Positions 10,176 through 19,699 of a stretch of DNA of 64,000 bases are shown here, in pieces. How positions within the stretch are numbered: the first letter of the stretch is position 1; each line of letters begins with the position of its first letter. A program made the position numbers and the translations under genes. The DNA is from Streptomyces sp. NBC_01408 (GTDB lineage: Bacteria; Actinomycetota; Actinomycetes; Streptomycetales; Streptomycetaceae). The notes under the pieces were generated by a model. It saw only the letters and a list, made by a program, of their open reading frames with translations. It did no database searches and was not told the DNA's origin. The stretch covers positions 2,969,001-3,033,000 of the forward strand of contig NZ_JAPEPJ010000001.1 of assembly GCF_026340255.1 (NCBI RefSeq), given 5' to 3'.

Positions 10176-10901
10176 TCATGTCGCCGACACGCCGAAACGG
10201 GCGGCCAGTGTGGCGCGTTGCTCACGTACGAAACCCGCGGTGACCACCGCTCCGTGACCCGGTACGTACAGCGCGTCCTCACCGCCCAGCGACAGCAGCC
10301 GGTCCAGGGCGGCGGGCCACTGCCGAGGCGCCGCGTCCCCGCCCGCCTGGGGGTCGCCGGACTCCTCCACCAGGTCCCCGCAGAAGACCACCTCGCGCCC
10401 GTCCGGTACGAAGACCGCCAGGTCGTGCCCGGTGTGGCCGGGTCCCACGTTGGCCAGCAGCACCTGCAGCCCGCCGAGGTCCAGCGTCCACTCGCCCGAG
10501 ACCGGATGGCGCGGCACCACCAGCGAGGCCGTCGCCTCGGCGGCCTCGGACTCCGCCAGTCCGTGCCGTACGGCGCTCGCGCGCAGCTCCTCGCGGCCCA
10601 GGGACATCACCGTGTCCAGGCCCACCGCCCCGAACACCTCGGCCCCGGAGAAGGCCGGCGCCCCCAGTACGTGGTCGAAATGTCCGTGGGTGAATGCGAT
10701 ATGAGTCACGCGGCGGCCCGTCAGCCGCTCCGCCTGCTCCCGCAGCTCCGCCCCCTCCCGGAGGCAGGAACCCGGGTCGATCAGGAGCACCGACTCGTCC
10801 CCCACCACCAGCCCCGCCGTGCAATCCCACACCGGCAGGCGCCTGCGGCCGGCCCGCCCGGTCAGCCGTTCCCAGCCCGCCTCTTCCCAACGCACGTCCA
10901 T
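10176..10901 (-). CDS. Metallo-beta-lactamase-fold hydrolase
   Basis: This 241-residue MBL-fold protein has the metal-binding THGHFDH at about residues 74-80, a further His in GPGHTGHD near 153, and an Asp in [10 protein letters not shown] near 173. YVPGHGAVV near 216 supplies the last His. All ligands of a binuclear zinc site are therefore present. The N-terminus lacks a signal peptide, so the protein is cytosolic. The substrate cannot be assigned. It runs divergently from hrcA and upstream of the DUF3097 gene, with 28 bp between them. Confidence 0.85.
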   Translation of the reverse strand: MDVRWEEAGWERLTGRAGRRRLPVWDCTAGLVVGDESVLLIDPGSCLREGAELREQAERLTGRRVTHIAFTHGHFDHVLGAPAFSGAEVFGAVGLDTVMSLGREELRASAVRHGLAESEAAEATASLVVPRHPVSGEWTLDLGGLQVLLANVGPGHTGHDLAVFVPDGREVVFCGDLVEESGDPQAGGDAAPRQWPAALDRLLSLGGEDALYVPGHGAVVTAGFVREQRATLAARFGVSAT

Positions 10902-10973
10902 GCCGCGACGCTACCCTGGCGGGCCGCCCTTGCCAGGGTCTTACTACCCGGCCGTACACTGAGCGGGGGATCT

Positions 10974-11000
10974 CTGGCACTCGAACGCTCGGAGTGCCAG
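10974..11000 (+). promoter_or_regulatory. CIRCE operator (HrcA binding site)
   Basis: CTGGCACTC-N9-GAGTGCCAG is a perfect 9-bp inverted repeat with the diagnostic 9-nt spacer. It differs from the canonical TTAGCACTC arm only at the outer bases. It lies about 60 bp before hrcA and just downstream of a plausible promoter (TTGCCA at 10930-10935, TACACT at 10955-10960), so bound HrcA would block the start region. This predicts autoregulated, heat-inducible hrcA-dnaJ. Confidence 0.93.
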
Positions 11001-11059
11001 TCAAACAAGCAGCAAACAGCAACGAGCAAGGCAACGGACCACAGCTGGAGGTGTGCGCG

Positions 11060-12076
11060 ATGCTCAGCGAACGCAGACTCGAAGTGCTGCGCGCCATCGT
11101 CCAGGACTACGTCGGGACGGAGGAGCCGGTCGGCTCCAAGGCGCTCACCGAACGCCACCGGCTCGGCGTCTCGCCCGCCACCGTGCGCAACGACATGGCC
11201 GTGCTGGAGGAGGAGGGCTACATCGCCCAGCCCCACACCAGCGCCGGCCGGATCCCCACCGACAAGGGCTACCGGCTCTTCGTCGACAAGCTGGCGGGGG
11301 TCAAGCCGCTGTCGTCGCCCGAGCGCCGGGCCATCCAGAACTTCCTCGACGGCGCCGTCGACCTCGACGACGTGGTCGGCCGTACGGTGCGGCTGCTCGC
11401 GCAGCTCACCCGGCAGGTCGCCGTCGTCCAGTACCCGAGCCTGACCCGGTCGACCGTCCGGCACGTGGAGCTGCTCTCGCTCGCTCCCGCGCGCCTGATG
11501 CTCGTACTGATCACAGACACCGGACGCGTCGAGCAGCGGCTGGTCGACTGCCCGAGCCCGTTCAGCGAGACCTCCCTCGCCGACCTGCGGGCCCGGCTCA
11601 ACAGCAGGGTCGTCGGCCGCCGTTTCACCGATGTGCCCCCACTCGTCCAGGACCTCCCCGAATCCTTCGAGGCCGAGGACCGCAGCACGGTCTCCACCGT
11701 GCTCACGACACTCCTCGAAACCCTGGTCGAGGAAGCCGAGGAACGGCTGATGATCGGCGGAACCGCCAATCTCACCCGCTTCGGACACGATTTTCCCCTG
11801 ACGATCAGGCCGGTGCTCGAAGCGCTGGAGGAGCAGGTCGTGCTCCTCAAGCTGCTGGGCGAGGCCAACGAGTCGGGAATGGCCGTACGGATCGGGCATG
11901 AGAATGCCTACGAGGGACTGAACTCCACGTCTGTCGTCTCCGTCGGTTACGGTTCGGGCGGCGAAGCAGTCGCCAAACTCGGCGTGGTCGGACCGACCCG
12001 CATGGACTACCCCGGAACGATGGGAGCGGTACGCGCAGTGGCACGTTACGTCGGACAGATCCTGGCGGAGTCGTAA
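11060..12076 (+). CDS. hrcA: Heat-inducible transcription repressor HrcA
   Basis: HrcA is the dimeric repressor that binds CIRCE and is stabilised by GroEL, so that heat shock derepresses chaperone genes. The 338-residue product begins [18 protein letters not shown], followed by the winged-helix region [20 protein letters not shown] and the conserved [20 protein letters not shown]. The C-terminal domain has [17 protein letters not shown] and SVVSVGYG...[30 protein letters not shown] 11060 follows GGAGG at the right spacing. The stop codon is directly followed by the GTG of dnaJ, so the two are co-transcribed and probably translationally coupled. Confidence 0.97.
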   Translation: MLSERRLEVLRAIVQDYVGTEEPVGSKALTERHRLGVSPATVRNDMAVLEEEGYIAQPHTSAGRIPTDKGYRLFVDKLAGVKPLSSPERRAIQNFLDGAVDLDDVVGRTVRLLAQLTRQVAVVQYPSLTRSTVRHVELLSLAPARLMLVLITDTGRVEQRLVDCPSPFSETSLADLRARLNSRVVGRRFTDVPPLVQDLPESFEAEDRSTVSTVLTTLLETLVEEAEERLMIGGTANLTRFGHDFPLTIRPVLEALEEQVVLLKLLGEANESGMAVRIGHENAYEGLNSTSVVSVGYGSGGEAVAKLGVVGPTRMDYPGTMGAVRAVARYVGQILAES

Positions 12077-13216
12077 GTGGCCACGGACTACTACGCCGTT
12101 CTCGGCGTGCGCCGCGACGCATCGCAGGACGAGATCAAGAAGGCCTTCCGCCGCCTCGCGCGTGAACTCCACCCGGACGTGAATCCGGACCCGAAGACGC
12201 AGGAGCGCTTCAAGGAGATCAACGCGGCGTACGAGGTGCTCTCGGACCCGCAGAAGAAGCAGGTCTACGACCTCGGCGGCGACCCGCTGTCCTCCTCGGG
12301 AGGCGGCGGCGGAGCGGGCGGATTCGGGGCGGGCGGCTTCGGCAACTTCTCCGACATCATGGACGCCTTCTTCGGCCAGAGTCAGCAGCGCGGCCCGCGC
12401 TCGCGGACCCGCCGCGGCCAGGACGCCATGATCCGCCTGGACCTGGAGCTGGACGAGGCGGCCTTCGGGACCACCAAGGACATCCAGGTCGACACGGCCG
12501 TGGTGTGCACCACCTGCTCCGGTGAGGGCGCCGCCCCCGGCACCTCCGCGCAGACGTGTGACATGTGCCGCGGCCGCGGTGAGGTGTCGCAGGTCACCCG
12601 GTCCTTCCTGGGCCAGGTCATGACCTCGCGCCCCTGCCCGCAGTGCCAGGGCTTCGGCACCGTGGTCCCGACCCCGTGCCCCGAGTGCGCGGGCGACGGC
12701 CGGGTCCGCTCCCGCCGCAGCCTCACCGTCAAGATCCCGGCGGGCGTCGAGAACGGCACCCGCATCCAGCTCGCGGGCGAGGGCGAGGTCGGCCCCGGCG
12801 GCGGCCCCGCCGGCGACCTGTACGTGGAGATCCACGAGCTGCCGCACCCCACCTTCCAGCGGCGCGGGGACGACCTGCACTGCACCGTCACCATCCCGAT
12901 GACGGCGGCGGCGCTGGGCACCAAATGCCCGCTGGAGACCCTGGACGGCCTGGAGGAGATCGACATCCGGCCCGGTACCGGGTCGGGGCAGGCGATCCCG
13001 CTGCACGGGCGCGGTGTCACGCACCTGCGGGGCGGCGGGCGCGGAGACCTGATCGTCCACGTCGAGGTCACCACCCCGGGCAAGCTGGACGCGCAGCAGG
13101 AGGAACTGCTGCGCCAGCTGGCGAAGCTGCGCGGCGAGGAGCGGCCGATGGGCCAGTTCGCGCCGGGGCAGCAGGGCCTGTTCAGCCGGCTGAAGGACGC
13201 CTTCAACGGTCGCTGA
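12077..13216 (+). CDS. dnaJ: Chaperone protein DnaJ (DnaJ2 type)
   Basis: This Hsp40 co-chaperone stimulates the ATPase of DnaK. In the 379-residue product the J-domain spans residues 1-66 with HPD at 32-34. A Gly/Phe-rich region follows (GGGGGAGGFGAGGFGNF). The zinc-binding centre has four CxxCxGxG repeats (CTTCSGEG, CDMCRGRG, CPQCQGFG, CPECAGDG), and the substrate-binding beta domains come last. The start is a GTG immediately after the hrcA stop. Being the copy linked to hrcA rather than to dnaK-grpE, it corresponds to the second DnaJ of actinobacteria. Confidence 0.96.
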   Translation: MATDYYAVLGVRRDASQDEIKKAFRRLARELHPDVNPDPKTQERFKEINAAYEVLSDPQKKQVYDLGGDPLSSSGGGGGAGGFGAGGFGNFSDIMDAFFGQSQQRGPRSRTRRGQDAMIRLDLELDEAAFGTTKDIQVDTAVVCTTCSGEGAAPGTSAQTCDMCRGRGEVSQVTRSFLGQVMTSRPCPQCQGFGTVVPTPCPECAGDGRVRSRRSLTVKIPAGVENGTRIQLAGEGEVGPGGGPAGDLYVEIHELPHPTFQRRGDDLHCTVTIPMTAAALGTKCPLETLDGLEEIDIRPGTGSGQAIPLHGRGVTHLRGGGRGDLIVHVEVTTPGKLDAQQEELLRQLAKLRGEERPMGQFAPGQQGLFSRLKDAFNGR

Positions 13217-13221
13217 CCGGA

Positions 13222-13249
13222 AGCTGACCGGTCTGCGGGCCGGTCAGCT
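13222..13249 (+). terminator. First hairpin after dnaJ
   Basis: AGCTGACCGG and its complement form a perfect 10-bp stem with an 8-nt loop, 5 nt after the stop codon. There is no T-tract, but a second larger palindrome follows at once. Confidence 0.7.
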
Positions 13250-13270
13250 GCCGGTCCGCAGACCCGCTCA

Positions 13271-13306
13271 CGAGCCCGGCCCCGGGGATCCCCGGGGCCG
13301 GGCTCG
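13271..13306. terminator. 36-bp perfect palindrome after dnaJ
   Basis: The sequence is its own reverse complement over 36 bp (CGAGCCCGGCCCCGGGGA and its mirror), centred on GGATCC. It can form a very stable hairpin in either strand and probably ends the hrcA-dnaJ transcript. Confidence 0.75.
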
Positions 13307-13418
13307 GTGCTTCGGCAAGGGGGCCGCGGGGGGGCGGTCGCCGGCCCCGGGGAAGCGGACTATGCCAGGCGAATGCCGTGATTCGGTGCGATGAGCGGGA
13401 CATGGCACGATGCAGTCC

Positions 13419-14510
13419 ATGTCCACCGCACTGAACGGTCTCTCCCCCTACCCGATCGTGCAGGCTCCCATGGCGGGCGGCGCCTCGTGCCCGCCGCTCG
13501 CCGCCGCCGTGTGCGAGGCGGGCGGGCTGGGCTTCCTGGCCGGCGGCTACAAGACCGCCGACGGCATGTACCAGGAGATCAAACGGCTGCGGGCGCTGAC
13601 CCGGCACGCCTTCGGCGTGAACCTCTTCATGCCGCAGACCGGATACGTGGACCCGGCCGCCGTCGAGACGTACCGCGGGCAGCTGGCGGGCGAGGCGAGC
13701 TGGTACGAGGTCTCCCTCGCCGCCGAGGACATCATCGGCACCTGCGACGACGGCTACGACGCCAAGCTCGCCATCCTCCTCGAAGACCCGGTCCCGGTCG
13801 TCTCGTTCACCTTCGGCTGCCCCTCGTCCGCCGCCCTCGCCTCCCTGCGCAAGGCCGGTACGCACACCGTCGTCACCGTGACCTCCGTCGAGGAGGCCAA
13901 GGCCGCGCAGGAGGCGGGCGCCGACTCCGTCTGCGTCCAGGGCGTGGAGGCCGGCGGCCACCAGGGCACCCACCGCGACGACCCGCAGGCCGACGGCACG
14001 GCGGCCGTGGGACTGCTCGCACTGGTGGCGCAGGTACGCGAGGCCGTGGGCCTCCCGATCGTCGCTGCGGGCGGTCTGATGCGGGGCTCGCAGATCGCGG
14101 CGCTGCTGGCGGCGGGCGCCGAGGCCGCGCAGCTCGGTACGGCCTTCCTGGCCTGCCCGGAGTCCGGGGCGCACCCGCTGCACAAGAAGGCCCTGACCGA
14201 CCCGCTGTTCGTCCGTACGGAACTCACCCGGGCCTTCTCCGGACGGCCCGCGCGGGGCCTGGTGAACCGTTTCATGCGGGAGCACGGGCCGTACGCCCCG
14301 GCCGCGTACCCGCAGGTCCACTACATGACCTCGGGGCTGCGCAAGGCGGCCGCCACGGCCGGGGACCCGCAGGGCATGGCCCTGTGGGCGGGCCAGGGGC
14401 ACCGGCTGGCACGGACGCTGCCGGCCGCCGAGCTGGTCGAGGTGCTGGCCGCCGAACTGGCCGAGGCACAGAGCGCGTTGAAGGTAATGCAGATGAGGAG
14501 TGCGTCATGA
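13419..14510 (+). CDS. Nitronate monooxygenase (FMN-dependent, NMO family)
   Basis: This TIM-barrel flavoenzyme oxidises alkyl nitronates (for example propionate-3-nitronate) to carbonyl compounds and nitrite. Signatures in the 363-residue product are YPIVQAPMAGGAS at the N-terminus, GFLAGGYK, the FMN-phosphate regions AGGHQGTHRD and VAAGGLMRGSQIAALLAAGA, and GTAFLACPESGA. The catalytic-base His lies in GGHQG. A start three codons earlier (ATG 13410) is possible. I prefer 13419 because MSTALNG begins there and a -10-like CACGAT lies seven bases upstream. The stop overlaps the rsmE start (ATGA), so the two genes are coupled. Confidence 0.88.
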   Translation: MSTALNGLSPYPIVQAPMAGGASCPPLAAAVCEAGGLGFLAGGYKTADGMYQEIKRLRALTRHAFGVNLFMPQTGYVDPAAVETYRGQLAGEASWYEVSLAAEDIIGTCDDGYDAKLAILLEDPVPVVSFTFGCPSSAALASLRKAGTHTVVTVTSVEEAKAAQEAGADSVCVQGVEAGGHQGTHRDDPQADGTAAVGLLALVAQVREAVGLPIVAAGGLMRGSQIAALLAAGAEAAQLGTAFLACPESGAHPLHKKALTDPLFVRTELTRAFSGRPARGLVNRFMREHGPYAPAAYPQVHYMTSGLRKAAATAGDPQGMALWAGQGHRLARTLPAAELVEVLAAELAEAQSALKVMQMRSAS

Positions 14511-15250
14511 CCGCCCCCGTGTTCGTGGTCGAGGAGGTCCCCACGGGACCGGAGTTCCTCCTGGAGGGCCCCGAGGGCCGGCACGCGGTGTCCGTCAAGC
14601 GGCTGAACCCGGGCGAGGCGCTGGTCCTCACGGACGGCCGGGGCGGCTGGGCCGAGGCGGTCGTGAAGTCCGCGGAGGGCAAGGACCGCCTGACGGTGGC
14701 GGTGTCCTCGGCCGGACAGGAACCGCAGCCCGCGGTCCGCATCACCGTGGTCCAGGCCCTCCCCAAGGGGGACCGCGGCGAACTGGCCGTCGAGACCATG
14801 ACCGAGACGGGCGTCGACGCGATCGTGCCCTGGCAGGCCTCGCGGTGCATCACGCAGTGGCGCGGCGACCGGGGAGCCAAGTCCCTCGCCAAGTGGCGGG
14901 CCACCGCCCGGGAGGCGGGCAAGCAGTCCCGCCGCGTCCGCTTCCCCGAGGTGGCGGAGGCCATGTCCACCAAGCAGGTCGCCGCGCTGCTGGCCGGGGC
15001 CGACCTGGCGATGGTCCTCCACGAGGACCGGGAGGCCCCCTCGGGCGCGCTGGCCACGGCCGAACTGCCGGCCTCGGGCTCGATCGTCCTGGTGGTCGGC
15101 CCCGAGGGCGGCGTCTCCCCGGAGGAACTGGCCGCCTTCGCCGAGGCCGGGGCCCACCCCTACCGGCTGGGCCCGTCGGTCCTGCGGACCTCCACCGCGG
15201 GCACGGCGGCGACGGCGGTCCTGCTGGCCCGCACCGGGCGCTGGGGCTGA
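14507..15250 (+). CDS. rsmE: 16S rRNA (uracil(1498)-N(3))-methyltransferase RsmE
   Basis: RsmE methylates N3 of U1498 in helix 44 of 16S rRNA, using SAM and a SPOUT knot. The 247-residue product has the N-terminal PUA-like domain (FLLEGPEGRHAVSVKRLNPGE), then QALPKGDRGELAVETMTETGV, and CITQWRGDRGAKSLAKWRATAREAGKQSRR, condensed here to its key residues W, R and EAGKQS. The knot is IVLVVGPEGGVSPEE plus LGPSVLRTSTAG. The start overlaps the upstream stop as ATGA. In most actinobacteria rsmE follows dnaJ directly; here a nitronate monooxygenase gene sits between them. Confidence 0.95.
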   Translation: MTAPVFVVEEVPTGPEFLLEGPEGRHAVSVKRLNPGEALVLTDGRGGWAEAVVKSAEGKDRLTVAVSSAGQEPQPAVRITVVQALPKGDRGELAVETMTETGVDAIVPWQASRCITQWRGDRGAKSLAKWRATAREAGKQSRRVRFPEVAEAMSTKQVAALLAGADLAMVLHEDREAPSGALATAELPASGSIVLVVGPEGGVSPEELAAFAEAGAHPYRLGPSVLRTSTAGTAATAVLLARTGRWG

Positions 15251-15271
15251 CGTCCCGCACGACGGGCCGGA

Positions 15272-15315
15272 GCGGTGGCGGCGCGGTGGCGGCGCGGTGG
15301 CGGCGCGGTGGCGGC
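15272..15315. repeat. Short tandem repeat, four copies of an 11-mer
   Basis: GCGGTGGCGGC is repeated four times without change in the gap between rsmE and the HIT gene. A run of CCCCGTC-type 7-mers follows (about 15349-15384). The 11-bp period is close to one helical turn. I see no gene here. Confidence 0.8.
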
Positions 15316-15479
15316 GCCGGCCCCGCGCGGAGTGACGCGGCCCGGCCCGTCCCCCGTCCCCCGTCCCCCGCCTCCCGTCCCCCGTGCGGAGGAGCGGCCC
15401 GGGCCGGGGAGGCCGCCGATTCCCGTACGCGCTCCGGGGATACGATGCCCGGACCGATCAACGACACGGAGGCGAAGCG

Positions 15480-15839
15480 ATGGCCGGGGAACCGCAGGCC
15501 GACTGCCTGTTCTGCAAGATCGTCACAGGGGACATCCCGGCGACCGTGGTCCGGGAGACCGAGACGACCGTGGCCTTCCGGGACATCAACCCGCAGGCGC
15601 CGACGCACGTGCTCGTGATCCCCAAGGTGCATTACCCCGACGCCGCCTCCCTCGCCGCCGCCGAGCCGGCCATCACCGCCGACCTGCTGCGCGAGGCCGG
15701 GCAGATCGCCCTGGACGAGAAGATCACCGACCACGGCTACCGGATCGTCTTCAACACCGGGGCCGGCGCCGGCCAGACCGTCTTCCACGCCCACGCCCAC
15801 CTCCTGGGCGGCCGCGGCCTCCAGTGGCCCCCCGGATAG
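15480..15839 (+). CDS. HIT-family (histidine triad) nucleotide-binding protein
   Basis: This 119-residue HIT-domain protein hydrolyses nucleoside phosphoramidates or related nucleotide conjugates. The N-terminal CLFCKIVTGDIPATVV, then FRDINPQAPTHVLVIPK, FNTGAGAGQTVFHAHAHLLGG and the HAHAH triad near the C-terminus match the Hint branch. Residue C10 and C13 form a zinc-type CxxC as in many bacterial HITs. The start ATG 15480 follows ACGGAGG. A TACGAT -10 hexamer lies at 15440-15445, about 35 bp upstream, so this gene has its own promoter with a normal leader. Confidence 0.93.
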   Translation: MAGEPQADCLFCKIVTGDIPATVVRETETTVAFRDINPQAPTHVLVIPKVHYPDAASLAAAEPAITADLLREAGQIALDEKITDHGYRIVFNTGAGAGQTVFHAHAHLLGGRGLQWPPG

Positions 15840-15842
15840 GCC

Positions 15843-16748
15843 GTGTCCGTACGCGAATTCGTGGTGCTGGGCACCGCCAGCCAGGTGCCCACCCGCCACC
15901 GCAACCACAACGGCTACCTGCTGCGCTGGGACGGCGAGGGCATCCTCTTCGACCCAGGCGAGGGCACCCAGCGGCAGATGCTGCGGGCCGGCGTGGCCGC
16001 CCACGACATCAACCGGATCTGCGTCACCCACTTCCACGGCGACCACAGCCTCGGCCTCGCCGGGGTGATCCAGCGCATCAACCTCGACCGGGTCCCGCAC
16101 CCCGTCACCGCGCACTACCCGGCCTCGGGGCAGAAGTTCTTCGACCGGCTGCGCTACGCCACCGCCTACCGGGAGACCGTCCCGCTCCTCGAGGAACCCG
16201 TGGCCGCGGACGGGACCCTGGCGCAGGGGCCCTCGTACGTCCTGGAGGCCCGGCGGCTCTCGCACCCGGTGGAGTCCTTCGGCTACCGGCTCACCGAGCC
16301 CGACGGGCGCCGTATGGTCCCCGAGCTGCTCGCGCGGCACGGGATCAAGGGGCCGGACGTGGGCCGGATCCAGCGCGAGGGGCAGCTCGGCGGGGTCACG
16401 CTGGACGACGTCAGCGAGCACCGGCCCGGGCAGCGGTTCGCCTTCGTCATGGACACCCGGCTCTGCCCCGGCGTGGACGAGCTCGCCGAGGGCTGCGACA
16501 TGCTGGTGATCGAGTCGACCTTCCTCGACGAGGACGGCCAACTGGCCACCGACCACGGCCACCTCACCGCCGGTCAGGCCGCCCGCGCGGCACGGGATGC
16601 GGGCGTACGGCACCTGGTGCTGACGCACTTCTCGCAGCGCTACGGGGACCCCTCGGAGTTCGAACGCCAGGCGCGTGCCGCGGGCTTCGAGGGCGAACTC
16701 ACGATCGCGGCGGACCTGCTGCGGGTCCCGCTCCCGAAGCGCCCCTGA
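15843..16748 (+). CDS. rnz: Ribonuclease Z (tRNA 3'-processing endonuclease)
   Basis: RNase Z trims the 3' trailer of precursor tRNA. In the 301-residue product the MBL motif is [11 protein letters not shown] near residue 60, preceded by the family-specific [11 protein letters not shown]. Later ligands are [27 protein letters not shown] and DHGHLT, and the final His is in [22 protein letters not shown] start features and the absence of a long N-terminal extension mark the short (bacterial) form. It starts at GTG, three bases after the HIT stop, so the two are probably co-transcribed. Its 3' end overlaps the 3' end of the convergent MFS gene by up to 50 bp. Confidence 0.93.
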   Translation: MSVREFVVLGTASQVPTRHRNHNGYLLRWDGEGILFDPGEGTQRQMLRAGVAAHDINRICVTHFHGDHSLGLAGVIQRINLDRVPHPVTAHYPASGQKFFDRLRYATAYRETVPLLEEPVAADGTLAQGPSYVLEARRLSHPVESFGYRLTEPDGRRMVPELLARHGIKGPDVGRIQREGQLGGVTLDDVSEHRPGQRFAFVMDTRLCPGVDELAEGCDMLVIESTFLDEDGQLATDHGHLTAGQAARAARDAGVRHLVLTHFSQRYGDPSEFERQARAAGFEGELTIAADLLRVPLPKRP

Positions 16749-18216
16749 CGCTCTGGCAGGCCACCCTCAGCCCCGCCGGCGATTGAGGCGCGGGGTCCGG
16801 GGTGGAGCCTCGGGAAGGCGGCCCGCAGGCGCGTCCGGAGCGGTGCCACCGGGGATCTCGGCGGCGGCCCGGGGCCGGGGGCCGCACCGGCCGGGTACGG
16901 GCCGCCGGAGACAGCAGCAGCACCCGCTTCGGCAGCCGCCGCACCCGGATCTCCGCCACCTCCAGCTCCGCCGCGCCGACGCGGGGGACCGTCCCCGGAG
17001 GGGTCCCGGCCCCCGCCGCCAGCACCGCGGCCGGGGCTCCGCCGCGGCGGCGTACCGAGCCCGCGGTCAGCGGGCGGCCGCCCGCGTGCAGGGCGACGGC
17101 GGCCATCGGCCCGGCCACGGCCAGCAGCAGCCCGCCCAGTACCAGGCCCATGCCCGGGAAGCCCGCGCCCTCGGCGAGCAGGCTGCCGGTGACCGGCCCG
17201 CAGGCCACGCCGAGCGAGGAGGCGGAGCCCGCCAGCACCGCCCAGCGGCCGCGCGGGTCCAGGGCCGCGGCGAGGCCGATGGCGTAGGACAGGACGATGG
17301 GATAGAGGGCGTTCCAGAGGATCTCCCCGGCCGCGAAGGCGGCCAGGCCCTGCGCCGAGGAGGACAGGACCACGCAGCAGGCGATCAGGGCCGTGCCCGC
17401 GCCGACCGGGACGGCCCGGCCCAGGCGGGCGCCGAGAGCGGAGGCGGCCGTGACGCCGAGCAGGCCCGCGCCGAGCGCCGCGGCGAAGACCATGCCGAGG
17501 GTGACCTCCGACAGGCCCGCCTGCTGGGCGCCGATCCGGCCGCTGACCCCCCACAGGGCGTTCTGGGCCAGCGACCACAGCATCAGGCACCCCGCCAGGA
17601 CCACCCCGGCGCGCGGGTACGGGAGCCGCCCCGCGGTGACCGCGGTGACCGCCGCACCGCCGTGGCCGCCGAGACGGCCCGTAGCCGGCCAGACCGCCGC
17701 CGCGAGCAGGGCGATGGCGGCGAACGGCAGCCCGTGCCCGCCGCCGAGGCGCGGCAGCGTCAGGTACAGCGCGCCCGCCGCCGCCGAGACCGACAGCAGC
17801 CCGAGCGCGGAGGTGCGGTGCGGGTCGCGCTGTGCGGCGATCCCGGACGCGGCCACGGCGGTCGCGGTGCCGGAGCCGAAGCCGCCGACGACCGCGCCCG
17901 CCACCACCAGGGGCAGCAGCGGGGTCGCGGCGGCCGTGCCGTAGCCCACGACGGCGAGCAGCAGCCCGAGCCGGGCCGGCCGGCGCGGCCCGTGTCGTGG
18001 GATGCGGGAGGCGAGGACGAACCCGGCGGCGGCCGAGCCGAGCAGCAGGGCCGTGCCGATCAGACCGGCCTGGGCGGGGCTCAGCGGCAGGTGGGCGTCG
18101 AGCCGTCCCACGAGGGTCGGCAGGAGGTACGGGGCGAGGTAGCCGGCCGTGAAGAGGGCCACGAGGGGCCAGGCGGCGGGGGGCCCGGAAGGCGGCCCGG
18201 GGGTGCGGAGGGGCAC
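16699..18216 (-). CDS. MFS transporter, C-terminus extended through a dispersed repeat
   Basis: This is a 12-helix major facilitator protein. The first half has [18 protein letters not shown] and the A-motif-like loop [14 protein letters not shown], and the second half has [14 protein letters not shown]. The last helix ends near [13 protein letters not shown]. After that about 100 polar residues follow, rich in Arg, Pro and Gly, including [10 protein letters not shown], which is simply the translation of the dispersed intergenic repeat at 16766-16813. The true C-terminus has therefore probably been lengthened by the repeat. The start is uncertain: GTG 18216 places ~15 residues before helix 1, while the frame stays open up to GTG 18321. 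The substrate is unknown. Confidence 0.75.
   Translation of the reverse strand: MPLRTPGPPSGPPAAWPLVALFTAGYLAPYLLPTLVGRLDAHLPLSPAQAGLIGTALLLGSAAAGFVLASRIPRHGPRRPARLGLLLAVVGYGTAAATPLLPLVVAGAVVGGFGSGTATAVAASGIAAQRDPHRTSALGLLSVSAAAGALYLTLPRLGGGHGLPFAAIALLAAAVWPATGRLGGHGGAAVTAVTAGRLPYPRAGVVLAGCLMLWSLAQNALWGVSGRIGAQQAGLSEVTLGMVFAAALGAGLLGVTAASALGARLGRAVPVGAGTALIACCVVLSSSAQGLAAFAAGEILWNALYPIVLSYAIGLAAALDPRGRWAVLAGSASSLGVACGPVTGSLLAEGAGFPGMGLVLGGLLLAVAGPMAAVALHAGGRPLTAGSVRRRGGAPAAVLAAGAGTPPGTVPRVGAAELEVAEIRVRRLPKRVLLLSPAARTRPVRPPAPGRRRDPRWHRSGRACGPPSRGSTPDPAPQSPAGLRVACQSVRGASGAGPAAGPPRS
16766..16813. repeat. Dispersed intergenic repeat, copy 2 (inverted)
   Basis: CAGCCCCGCCGGCGATTGAGGC followed by GCGGGGTCCGGGG is the reverse-complement orientation of the copy at 4097. 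One base of the TTTGAGG core is changed to ATTGAGG. It lies between the convergent RNase Z and MFS genes but inside the open frame of the latter. Confidence 0.7.
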
Positions 18217-18437
18217 GGGGTTCCAGTTGGTGCGTGGGGCGCCGCGGAGAGAGCGGGGCCCCTGTCTATCAACCGGGCGGAGTTGGGGAAAAGGGCCGTC
18301 AGAGGGTGATGTGCGACACACTGGGTTTTGGCCGTGTCCGAGGTGGGCAAGGCTGGCAGCTTTCCACCGAAAACCCTGCTGCAGAAACGAACCTTCAAGA
18401 CATCGGTCCGCGCACGCAAGAAACCGGGGAGTACACC

Positions 18438-19535
18438 GTGACCAGTCGGGACAGCCTCACCAGCCGCGACGCAGCAGTGGACCCGCTCGGTCCGCTGCGC
18501 GACCCCCAGGACCCGGCGTGCGACGTCTTCCTGACCGGCACGGTCTTCCTCGACATCATCTTCACGGGCCTCGACTCGGCGCCGGTGCGCGGCACCGAGT
18601 CCTGGGCGCGCGGCATGGGCTCCTCCCCCGGCGGCGTGGCCAACATGGCCACCGCCCTGGCCCGGCTCGGCCTGCACACCTCGCTCGCCGCGGCCTTCGG
18701 CGACGACCACTACGGCGAGTACTGCTGGGACGCGCTCGAACAGGGCGAGGGCATCGACCTGTCCATGTCGCGGACCGTCCCCGGCTGGCACAGCCCCGTC
18801 ACGGTCTCGATGGCCTACGAGGGCGAGCGCACCATGGTCTCGCACGGCCACGAGGCGCCTCCCCCCGCGGGCCCCGGGCCCTTCCCGCAGTGCCCGCCGA
18901 GAGCCCGCGCGGCCGTGGCCTCGCTCGGGCCCGGCCGCGGCGAGCCGTGGATCGGGGAGGCCGCGCGGCGCGGCTCGCGGGTCTTCGCGGACGTCGGGTG
19001 GGACGAGAGCGGCCGCTGGGACCTGGGGGCCCTGGCCGACCTGGAGTACTGCGAGGCCTTCCTGCCGAACGCGGGCGAGGCGATGCGGTACACGCGGACC
19101 GAGTGCCCGCGGGCGGCCGCCCGGGCGCTCGCCGAGAAGGTGCCGATCGCGGTGGTGACGATGGGCGCGGAGGGCTCGTACGCGGTGGACGGGCGCACCG
19201 GGGAGACCGCACACGTCCCGGGGATCACGGTGGACGCGCTGGACCCGACGGGGGCGGGCGACGTGTACGTGGCCGGCTTCGTGACCGGCACCCTGGCGGG
19301 CTGGCCGCTGGCGGACCGGCTGGCCTTCGCCGGCCTGACGGCCGCCCTGTCGGTCCAGGAGTTCGGCGGATCCCTGTCGGCCCCCGGCTGGCCGGAGGTG
19401 GCCCACTGGTGGCGGTCCGTCCCGGAGGGGCTGGGCGGCCGGTACGCCTTCCTGGACGCCCTGATCCCGCAGGCCCCGTCCCCGGCCGCACGGCGCAGGG
19501 CGGTGCCGACGATCGGCTTCCGGCACTCCGCGTAG
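18438..19535 (+). CDS. PfkB-family carbohydrate/nucleoside kinase
   Basis: This 365-residue ribokinase-fold kinase carries PfkB motif 1 in SSPGGVANMATALARLGLHTSLAAAFGDDHYGEY (key GGVAN and GDD). Motif 2, with the catalytic Asp, is DPTGAGDVYVAGFVTG near residue 270, and an ATP-binding VTMGAEGSYAV lies before it. The phosphorylated substrate cannot be told from sequence. I chose GTG 18438 (VTSRDSL) because GGGGAG lies six bases upstream. The open frame continues to 18234, and ATG 18309 is a weaker alternative. It lies divergent from the MFS gene and upstream of phoH. Confidence 0.85.
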   Translation: MTSRDSLTSRDAAVDPLGPLRDPQDPACDVFLTGTVFLDIIFTGLDSAPVRGTESWARGMGSSPGGVANMATALARLGLHTSLAAAFGDDHYGEYCWDALEQGEGIDLSMSRTVPGWHSPVTVSMAYEGERTMVSHGHEAPPPAGPGPFPQCPPRARAAVASLGPGRGEPWIGEAARRGSRVFADVGWDESGRWDLGALADLEYCEAFLPNAGEAMRYTRTECPRAAARALAEKVPIAVVTMGAEGSYAVDGRTGETAHVPGITVDALDPTGAGDVYVAGFVTGTLAGWPLADRLAFAGLTAALSVQEFGGSLSAPGWPEVAHWWRSVPEGLGGRYAFLDALIPQAPSPAARRRAVPTIGFRHSA

Positions 19536-19699
19536 GGCGCCTCTTGCGGATCTTGCCGGGCCCGGGCCGGGCCCGGTCGCGGAGCGGGTGGGAAAACCCC
19601 TCGGGGAAGCCCGGGCGGAGACGTAGGCTTGGTAGTCCGGAGGTCGTCGATCGGCGAGGCCCCTCAGCGGGAGGTATGTGCAGGCCACAGTGCCGGCCC

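Noticed and set aside
15272..15384. CRISPR array suggested by short repeats near 15.3 kb and 63.7 kb
   Set aside because: The units are 7-18 bp in direct tandem with no spacers and no cas genes nearby; they are simple GC-rich tandem repeats.
18309..18437. Upstream starts for the PfkB kinase (ATG 18309 or the frame edge at 18234)
   Set aside because: They add residues with no kinase similarity and overlap the start region of the divergent MFS gene; GTG 18438 has a good ribosome site and precedes the conserved part.
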